From an uncultured Treponema sp. (GTDB lineage: Bacteria > Spirochaetota > Spirochaetia > Treponematales > Treponemataceae), in the NCBI GenBank assembly GCA_946538795.1, contig CAMNGY010000007.1, positions 1 to 12,680 on the forward strand: DNA of 12,680 nt, in the 5' to 3' direction. Shown here piece after piece: positions 6,913-12,680 of this stretch (within the stretch, counting starts at the first letter, position 1; every line of letters begins with the position of its first letter). The position numbers and the translations under genes are program-made. A model generated the notes under the pieces. That model saw nothing but the letters and a program-made list of their open reading frames with translations. It had not been told where the DNA came from and ran no database searches.

Positions 6913-8061
6913 TTACGGCAGGCGGTTTATCATGTCCAGATGCACAACGTAAAAACCCGTCACGTCATTCTTTATGCTGTAACCGCCTATCAGCGACATG
7001 TGGCTGCCCCGGTAGGTCGGCATGACGTACCAGATTCCCCTTCTTATGGCGGAAGGATCCGTACCGGCGATGAATTCCTGCGAGGGAGCGAAGTCCGGGG
7101 CCTTTGCCGAAATCGTGTTGACCAGGCCGTCGTTCTCCTGCCATTCCCTGCCCAGCGAAAGACCGTCGGCAGTCGTGCCCTCAAAGGCTCCCATCTTGCG
7201 GGAGCTTTGCAGGAGCATCTTCTCCGTGATGCCCTCCTCCGGTTCCTGTGTCCCGTCCGCGGCGGTCCGGGTCATGCTGCACGGAAACGAGAAGTAGTAT
7301 ACGCTGTCCAGCGTCTTAAGCCTCCTGTTTATCTCCGCCGCATTCTGGATGTGCATGTCGTATGAGGCTATGTCATAGGCGGCCCTGTTATCCTTTATGC
7401 CGGATTCGCCCGGGTCAAATTTTTCCCTCTCTTTTTCTTCCGAGATATGGTATGCGCTAGTCCCGTTATGAGGGGCGGCTATGGCCGTGACGGAATGAAT
7501 CCAGTCCGCATGCCCTCCGGCAAACAGGGGGCTGAGCTGGTCTTCGGGAGTGGCGTCACGCTCTGCCTGGGAGCCTTCGGCCATAAGGTGCGCAAGCAGC
7601 CTGATTGTAACCCCTCCGAACGAATGTCCCAGCAGGTTCAGCTTGTGCTCCTCGCTCCAGCAGGGCACAAGCGGCTCCCTGGAAAAATCCTTCCCGAACC
7701 TTTCGTGCCCGCACCGGGCGGAATGCTCCGCCCCGTAGTCGGTCACGCTCCCGGTAAGCTGGGCATACAGCTCGCAGGCCCGGTCCCATGCGCTGCCGTA
7801 GGGGTCCACGGACGCATCATAGGCGGCAAACCCCTCTTTCCTGAGCTTCTTCACCAGGGAACCGTTCTTCATTCCCCAGTATGGAATGATCTTGTTCTGC
7901 GGGTCGTAGTGCCCCCAGCCGGAAAGCCCGTGCACGAACACGAACCCGTAGTTGCTGTTCCAGCCTTCCCGGCCTGTCCCCGCCTCAAGATGGCTGGTGG
8001 TGCCGCATGAAATCACAAGGGCTGATGCCGCAAGCAGGATCAAGATGAAAACTCGTCTCAT
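6913..8061 (-). CDS. lipoprotein triacylglycerol lipase, Bacillus/Staphylococcus zinc-lipase type
   Basis: This is a 382-residue alpha/beta-hydrolase that should cleave ester bonds of acylglycerols at the cell envelope. The signal peptide ends in a lipobox-like VISC with cysteine at residue 19, so it is probably lipid-anchored. The body follows the lipase family of Geobacillus L1 and Staphylococcus: HGLSGWG near the oxyanion hole (44-50), WDRACELYAQL (D93), DYGAEHSARCGHERFG (H113, H119), the nucleophile elbow GHSFGG (S147), NDGLVNTIS (D311) and GSHMSLIGG (H354). S147, D311 and H354 form the likely triad. D93, H113, H119 and D235 match the four zinc ligands of the L1 lipase, with the same 20- and 6-residue spacings among the first three. 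Start ATG at 8061 gives a proper signal peptide; GGGGGG about 10 nt upstream may be its ribosome binding site. It is divergent from the class-3-type lipase and shares the terminator with the lpl operon. Whether the anchor faces the periplasm or the surface is not known. Confidence 0.88.
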   Translation of the reverse strand: MRRVFILILLAASALVISCGTTSHLEAGTGREGWNSNYGFVFVHGLSGWGHYDPQNKIIPYWGMKNGSLVKKLRKEGFAAYDASVDPYGSAWDRACELYAQLTGSVTDYGAEHSARCGHERFGKDFSREPLVPCWSEEHKLNLLGHSFGGVTIRLLAHLMAEGSQAERDATPEDQLSPLFAGGHADWIHSVTAIAAPHNGTSAYHISEEKEREKFDPGESGIKDNRAAYDIASYDMHIQNAAEINRRLKTLDSVYYFSFPCSMTRTAADGTQEPEEGITEKMLLQSSRKMGAFEGTTADGLSLGREWQENDGLVNTISAKAPDFAPSQEFIAGTDPSAIRRGIWYVMPTYRGSHMSLIGGYSIKNDVTGFYVVHLDMINRLP

Positions 8062-8304
8062 CGTCTACCGTCCCCCCGATACTTTTTTCCGATAACAGCG
8101 CGCCTGTTTCCAAAGTCCGCCGCGACGAAGCCGCGGGCACTCCTCAAAGCCGACTTTTCAGGCTGCCAAGATACCTTAATACATTTCATGCCGTTTTTCT
8201 AGTGGCATGGCAAAAAGAGGTGATTCATGGCAGGCTTTATGGAATTGCCCTAGTTTTTTTTTCAAAAATGCCGTATTCTTTTTAGACGGAAGGAATTCCA
8301 TACG
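8062..8304. promoter_or_regulatory. divergent intergenic region between the two lipases
   Basis: This 243-bp gap must carry the start signals of both divergent lipases. An inverted repeat, CATGCC (8187-8192) and GGCATG (8204-8209) around an 11-nt T-rich loop, could be an operator or hairpin. ATGCCGT occurs at 8188-8194 and again at 8268-8274, and CATGGCA at 8207-8213 and 8226-8232. A T9 tract at 8253-8262 precedes a weak -10-like TATTCT (8274-8279) for the plus-strand gene, but no matching -35 stands out. I found no convincing promoter for the minus-strand gene. The half with the repeats is clearly more AT-rich than the flanking genes. Confidence 0.4.
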
Positions 8305-10509
8305 ATGGTAAAAAAAGTGTGGGCCAAGGATGGTCCGGTAAAAGCAAAGCTCGTACTCTCCCTGCTGCTGGCCCTGGCATTCATGAGGCCGGTGACGGTA
8401 CGCGCATTGCAGCTGGGGTTCACGCCCGCACTTGCAAACGAATACAAGACCCTTGACCTGAAATGGGATACCGGATGGTTTTCCCGCAGCCCCACGAACT
8501 ACAACCACGACCTGGCCCGGCTCTGCTGTTTCCTGGCAGACGCATCCTACAGCCTGGACAGCAACAAGATTCCCTCCGACATCATGAGGGTTTACCGGGA
8601 GCTGGGGGCCAGGGAGGACAGCATCCGCTACCATTACGAGCTGGATTACGGCGACGAGCTGGGCAACGACCAGTGCGCCTACAGCATGGCCACCATACCC
8701 CTGCCGGACGCAAGCCCCCTGGTCATCCTGACCGTGCGGGGCACCCCGGCCGGGAACAACGAGTGGCTCTCCAACCTGAACATCGCAAACTCAAAGGATG
8801 AGGAAATCGCAAATGAGGACGGGGTCAGGTATCACGAGGGCTTTTTCAAGGCGGAGAAGGCAATCCTGAGCGCCCTCCTCTCCTACGTCAGGGAAGAGGG
8901 CCTCCCCCCAAAAAAAATCAGGCTGCTGATTGCCGGACACAGCCGGGGGGCGGCGGTCGCCAACCTCATAGGCATGCACGTGGTGGAGCAGAACCTGTTT
9001 GATCCGGCGCACTGCTACGTCTACACCATAGCATGCCCCAACGTCGCCACCGTTGACGAAAGCTACGCCAGGGATCCCCGCTTTGCCTTCATATGGAACA
9101 TCGTGAACGCCGAGGACATAGTGCCGTCCATCCCGTTCAACAGGGTCGGGAAGTGGAACTACCGCAAATTCGGCAACATCAAGGTCCTGTCCAACTCCTG
9201 GTCCGCGGGCCGGGAAAAGTTCAGGACCGACCTGTACCCTAAGATGAACAGGACTTACCGCTACCTCACGGGCCGGAGCTACCAGCCGTCGGGGACAGGC
9301 CCCTTCATACAGATACAGATAGCCAGGCTCCTGGCCATGCTGAACCCGGACGTGGATTCGTTCTACAAGGGGGCGTTCTCGCTGCACCGGCACATGGCAA
9401 AGGTAGTTCCCTCCATGTTCCCCACCAAAGAGGAAAAAGAGGCCGCCGCCAAGAAGCCCAAGCTGATGGACAAGGTGATGGGCAAAGTGGATGAGGGGAG
9501 CGGCGGCTTCGTCACGAAAGTCTTTGAAGTCGTGAACAACCTGCACCAGAGCGAGAGCTACCTGTCGTTCCTGATGGACCTGGACGAAAACGAATGCTTC
9601 AACAGCTCCCCGTCCGTGCAGCTGGTCATACGGGGACTGCCGGAAGCCGCCGTGCTGGATTCCCGGGGGAACGAGCTGACACGCATAAAGGAAGGACAGA
9701 CAAACCTGCTGGAGCTTCACGACTCCATGTCAGCCTGCCGCCTGGGAATGAACATCCTGGCCCTGGGTTTCCCCACGGACGAGGACTTCGACGTCATCCT
9801 GTCGGACACGGCCATATTCCCCAGCCCCGTGACCATCACCTCCGAACGCTACAGCGCGGACGGGGTCATGATAAGCAAGGAGGAGGAGCAAATCTACGCC
9901 TGCCGGTCGGGGGTATACCGAATACGGGCAGGAAAGATTCTCCTGTCCCCGTGGGGGCTGGACGCGCAGGAAATCAAGGGCGCCGAACGCAAGGATGCCA
10001 TGAAGAAGACGGGAAGCTGGAAGGGACTGAAGAAGAGGCTCTCCTTTGAGGCTGACCTGGACAGCGACCTGAACCTGGGCCTGGGCCTTTCGTTCGGAAC
10101 CCAGATCCTGTACGGGCTGGGCCTGTACCGCCTGCCGCTGCAAAAGGAGATATTCGGCACCTGGGAAATCGCGGGGGGACTGGGCCACAAGGAGAAGCTG
10201 TGGAATTCCGTGTACCTGAACGGCGAAATCTTGTTCCGGGGGGTATTCGTCCCCGACAGCGACCTCAGGGATGAGTCCGAGGAGGAAACAGGGCGGAACG
10301 GCATCTTCTCCCTTGTCCCGGCCGCCCGCATTTCGCTTGCCTGGCAGCCCCTGCGCAAGGCCCAGGTCTTCGCCTCGGTCATGGGAAGCCTGGCTATAAA
10401 CGACTTCAACGAGGCCGCCTTTGAGTCCCACCGGGTCACCATACGCCCCATCAAGCTGGGAAAGGACTTGGGGCTGGTCATGTCGCTGGGACTGGGAATC
10501 CGCTTTTAG
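8305..10509 (+). CDS. class-3-like lipase fused to a C-terminal outer-membrane beta-barrel
   Basis: This is a 734-residue exported protein. Residues 14-34 form a signal peptide core (LVLSLLLALAF, then VRA). Residues 60-290 are a class-3-type (fungal-like) lipase domain: VILTVRGT in the place of the oxyanion strand, the nucleophile elbow GHSRGAAVAN (S213), ACPNVAT, and NAEDIVPSIPF (D271). The likely catalytic histidine is H414 in HQSESYL, less certainly H361 or H363. A linker rich in K and A (375-398) follows, then a beta-rich middle part (435-560). Residues 575-734 alternate polar and hydrophobic residues in about eight strands, such as LNLGLGLSFG and LVMSLGLGIRF, and the last residue is phenylalanine, as in outer-membrane proteins inserted by the BAM machinery. 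The fusion implies a lipase anchored in the outer membrane. A ribosome site GGAAGGA (8288-8294) is 10 nt before the ATG. Barrel prediction is by eye; the lipase call is firmer. Confidence 0.8.
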   Translation: MVKKVWAKDGPVKAKLVLSLLLALAFMRPVTVRALQLGFTPALANEYKTLDLKWDTGWFSRSPTNYNHDLARLCCFLADASYSLDSNKIPSDIMRVYRELGAREDSIRYHYELDYGDELGNDQCAYSMATIPLPDASPLVILTVRGTPAGNNEWLSNLNIANSKDEEIANEDGVRYHEGFFKAEKAILSALLSYVREEGLPPKKIRLLIAGHSRGAAVANLIGMHVVEQNLFDPAHCYVYTIACPNVATVDESYARDPRFAFIWNIVNAEDIVPSIPFNRVGKWNYRKFGNIKVLSNSWSAGREKFRTDLYPKMNRTYRYLTGRSYQPSGTGPFIQIQIARLLAMLNPDVDSFYKGAFSLHRHMAKVVPSMFPTKEEKEAAAKKPKLMDKVMGKVDEGSGGFVTKVFEVVNNLHQSESYLSFLMDLDENECFNSSPSVQLVIRGLPEAAVLDSRGNELTRIKEGQTNLLELHDSMSACRLGMNILALGFPTDEDFDVILSDTAIFPSPVTITSERYSADGVMISKEEEQIYACRSGVYRIRAGKILLSPWGLDAQEIKGAERKDAMKKTGSWKGLKKRLSFEADLDSDLNLGLGLSFGTQILYGLGLYRLPLQKEIFGTWEIAGGLGHKEKLWNSVYLNGEILFRGVFVPDSDLRDESEEETGRNGIFSLVPAARISLAWQPLRKAQVFASVMGSLAINDFNEAAFESHRVTIRPIKLGKDLGLVMSLGLGIRF

Positions 10510-10520
10510 GAAGGCTGTTC

Positions 10521-12680
10521 TTAGGAAGGATGCGACCTGGAGCGGATGGCGGCATACAGCGACTTTATGACGCTTTCCATGTTGACCGGCTTGCAAACGT
10601 GAGCGTCCATTCCCGCATCCAGGCAGGTGCGCACATCGTCCACGAAAGCGTTCGCAGTCACGGCCACGATGGGAATCCTGCGCTTTACGGTCGAAGAAAG
10701 AGACCGTATGGCCTTGGCCGCCGCTATTCCGTCCATCACGGGCATCTGCATGTCCATCAGGATTGCGGCATACGTTCCGTCCGGTGCGGAAGAAAGCTTT
10801 TCCACGCAAATGCGGCCGTTTTCCGCCCTCTCGCTCCGTATGCCCTGATATGAGAGCAGCTCGCTCTCTATCTCCCAGTTAATGTCGTTGTCCTCCGCAA
10901 CCAATATGGTTGAACCTCGCAGGAAGCCCTCCTGAATGTCCTCCGGTCCGTTATCCTCCTGGCCCTTGCTGCTGGAAACCGGCAGCTCCAGCTCAACGAT
11001 GAAGGTCGTTCCCTTGTCAACCTCGCTCTGGCAGTCTATGCGGCCCCCCATCAGGTCCACCAGCTGCTTGACTATCGCAAGCCCCAGCCCCGTCCCGGGA
11101 ATCTTGTTCACCCTGGTGTCCACCTCCCTTGTGAAGGCCTGGTACATGGTTTTCATGAATTCCGGGGTCATCCCCATACCGGTATCGCGCACGACATAGC
11201 GGAGCAGGCAGCGTTCCTGCCTCCTGCCCTGCTCTGGCTCTTTGGACTCCGGGACGGACTCGGAAATCTCCACGCTGACGCGGCCGCCCTCAGGCGTATA
11301 CTTTATGGCGTTGGAAAGCAGGTTCATGAACACCTGCTTCAGGCGCAGCTCGTCCGCTATGAGAACCTCGTACTTTATGTCCGTCAGCCTGAACATGACT
11401 TTTATGTTCTTCTCATGGCTCTGCGTTTCGGTCAGCGTGCGCAGCTCCTTCGCTATGGAAGGCAGGCTGAACGGAGCCGGAGACAGGCGGACACCGTCCG
11501 ACTCTATCTTTGAGATGTCCAGCACGTCGTTGATGAGCATGAGCAGGTGACGGCCCGAAATCTCTATTTTGTCCAGGCATTCCCTCCGCTTGAGGGGGTT
11601 CCCGTCGCTCTGGCGCATTATCTTGGTCAGCCCCATTATAGCGTTCATGGGAGTGCGTATGTCGTGGCTCATGGAGGACAGGAATTCCGTCTTGAACTGG
11701 CTCTCCCGCTCCGCCCGCAGCACACTTTCCTTGAGCTGCCCGTTCATAGAAAGGAGATAATAGCCGTCCAGCAGGAAGATGCACAGCATTCCCCCCAGGA
11801 CGATTATGGCAAGGTTGTAGTTCACCGAGCCTTTGAGCACATCCTCCTGCCGTATGCCCACGACAAAGGTCTGGTTGCCGTTCTTTCCCGTAGGGCAGCC
11901 CGCGTAATAACGGATTTTGCCGTCAGATCCCTTCAGCTCCATCAGGTTGCTTCCAGCCTTGCCGAACATCCCCTGCATACGCCCTATGTCAAAGTAACTT
12001 ATCCCCGAGCTTGCCCTTATGAAATCCCAGAAGTTCTTGCCGGAAAACTCGCTTCCCCGCAGTATGTAGTTGCCGTACCTGTCCAGCAAAGCAACTCCGG
12101 CCTGCCTGTAGGAGTCCGCAACCTTCCAGGTCACACCCAGGTCATCCTTGTTTATCACCTTTATGACTATATAGCGGATTCCGTCCTCTCCGTCCCGTAT
12201 AGTCGCAGGGGAACAGAAGCCCATGCTTTCGGTGCCCGTATCCTCGCTCATGAAAGGAGCCGTAAGGTAAACCTCCCCGCTTCCGGGGGAATCCGCCATC
12301 AAGGAAGGCAGGATGCTGGCAAAGGATTCGGCGACGCGCTGGTAGTCCACGTCCCTGTAGACCGGGCGGCCCAGCGGCACAGGATGGTTTCCGGACACGG
12401 AAGCCTGCTCTTCCCGTGCCTGCCGGCGTTCGTTGACGCACCATCCGCGCAGGCTATCGGCCTCCACAAGGTGCAGATGTATGTCGGACGAGGCGGAAAC
12501 GTTGGACAGGTAGGTCAGGGCCTCGTCCAGCGTCATATTGTCATTTTCGATGAAGCCGGCCCAATGCGACACGGCGTCCTGCTGGTAGGCTATGTCACCG
12601 CTCGCGAAGATGCTGAAGCTTTCGGACATGGCCAGAAAAGATTTTTCCGCCCGCTCTTTGGTCCGGTTGTATTGGTCGTG
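10521..12680 (-). CDS. hybrid sensor histidine kinase with receiver domain (N-terminus outside window)
   Basis: This is a two-component sensor of which at least 719 codons are visible. Numbering here starts from the ATG at 12629, but the frame stays open to the right edge (17 more codons, with KERAEKSFLAM just before the ATG), and no ribosome binding site precedes that ATG, so the true start and probably a first membrane helix lie outside. Residues 1-265 are a likely extracytoplasmic Cache-like sensor, followed by a membrane helix (about 272-295). The kinase core has the H-box SMSHDIRTPMNA (H322), N-box LLSNAIKYTPEGG (N440), DTGMGM (D482) and GTGLGLAIVKQL (512 on). The receiver (573-695) has the acidic pair E579-D580, phospho-acceptor D626 in LMDMQMPVMDG, T658 and K680. 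There is no Hpt or output domain, so a separate phosphotransfer partner is expected. The stop is 11 bp from that of the convergent class-3-type lipase. The ligand is unknown. Confidence 0.93.
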   Translation of the reverse strand, partial: HDQYNRTKERAEKSFLAMSESFSIFASGDIAYQQDAVSHWAGFIENDNMTLDEALTYLSNVSASSDIHLHLVEADSLRGWCVNERRQAREEQASVSGNHPVPLGRPVYRDVDYQRVAESFASILPSLMADSPGSGEVYLTAPFMSEDTGTESMGFCSPATIRDGEDGIRYIVIKVINKDDLGVTWKVADSYRQAGVALLDRYGNYILRGSEFSGKNFWDFIRASSGISYFDIGRMQGMFGKAGSNLMELKGSDGKIRYYAGCPTGKNGNQTFVVGIRQEDVLKGSVNYNLAIIVLGGMLCIFLLDGYYLLSMNGQLKESVLRAERESQFKTEFLSSMSHDIRTPMNAIMGLTKIMRQSDGNPLKRRECLDKIEISGRHLLMLINDVLDISKIESDGVRLSPAPFSLPSIAKELRTLTETQSHEKNIKVMFRLTDIKYEVLIADELRLKQVFMNLLSNAIKYTPEGGRVSVEISESVPESKEPEQGRRQERCLLRYVVRDTGMGMTPEFMKTMYQAFTREVDTRVNKIPGTGLGLAIVKQLVDLMGGRIDCQSEVDKGTTFIVELELPVSSSKGQEDNGPEDIQEGFLRGSTILVAEDNDINWEIESELLSYQGIRSERAENGRICVEKLSSAPDGTYAAILMDMQMPVMDGIAAAKAIRSLSSTVKRRIPIVAVTANAFVDDVRTCLDAGMDAHVCKPVNMESVIKSLYAAIRSRSHPS

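Noticed and set aside
8176..8634. 152-codon open frame on the minus strand across the divergent spacer
   Set aside because: It overlaps the signal peptide and lipase domain of the plus-strand gene and its translation has no motif.
9730..10809. 359-codon open frame on the minus strand
   Set aside because: It spans the end of the class-3-type lipase and the end of the kinase gene, both of which have clear domains; the translation is Gln/Gly/Arg-rich shadow sequence.

Overview
The window is bacterial, GC-rich DNA (roughly 60% by eye) packed with genes. The gene mix suggests a host-associated spirochaete of the Treponema type. This rests on an LplB/LplC/lipoprotein sugar ABC operon with no ATPase of its own, several exported lipoproteins, a Cache-like hybrid histidine kinase and an outer-membrane beta-barrel protein in a diderm context. 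It is an inference from gene content; there is no rRNA or marker gene here to prove it.

Layout. (1) 1-1330: the 3' end of an unidentified gene, then, one codon after its stop and in the same frame, a sigma-54-type AAA+ activator with an altered GAFTGA loop and no DNA-binding domain. (2) 1331-3018: a GC-rich spacer with a short direct repeat and a good sigma-70 promoter, then a sodium:solute symporter that may be translated from a nearly leaderless mRNA. (3) 3019-6897: a spacer with a near-consensus promoter flanked by two copies of a 15-bp sequence, then an operon of two permeases (LplB, LplC) and a large lipoprotein solute-binding protein, closed by a strong bidirectional terminator. (4) 6913-10509: two divergent lipases. 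On the minus strand is a lipoprotein of the zinc-containing Bacillus/Staphylococcus lipase type. On the plus strand is a 734-residue protein with a class-3-like lipase domain at the N-terminus and what looks like an outer-membrane beta-barrel at the C-terminus. (5) 10521-12680: a convergent hybrid sensor histidine kinase whose N-terminus runs off the right edge.

How they may work together. The symporter and the Lpl transporter are two separate uptake systems, one ion-driven and one ATP-driven with a shared ATPase encoded elsewhere. The two lipases probably act at the cell envelope and could release fatty acids from host or dietary lipids, one anchored by a lipid and one by a barrel. The hybrid kinase and the sigma-54 activator are regulators with no proven link to their neighbours. 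The most unusual item is the lipase-barrel protein. Next are the activator without a helix-turn-helix and a possible relic of an AraC regulator lying antisense in the lpl promoter region. No RNA genes, insertion sequences or CRISPR arrays were seen.
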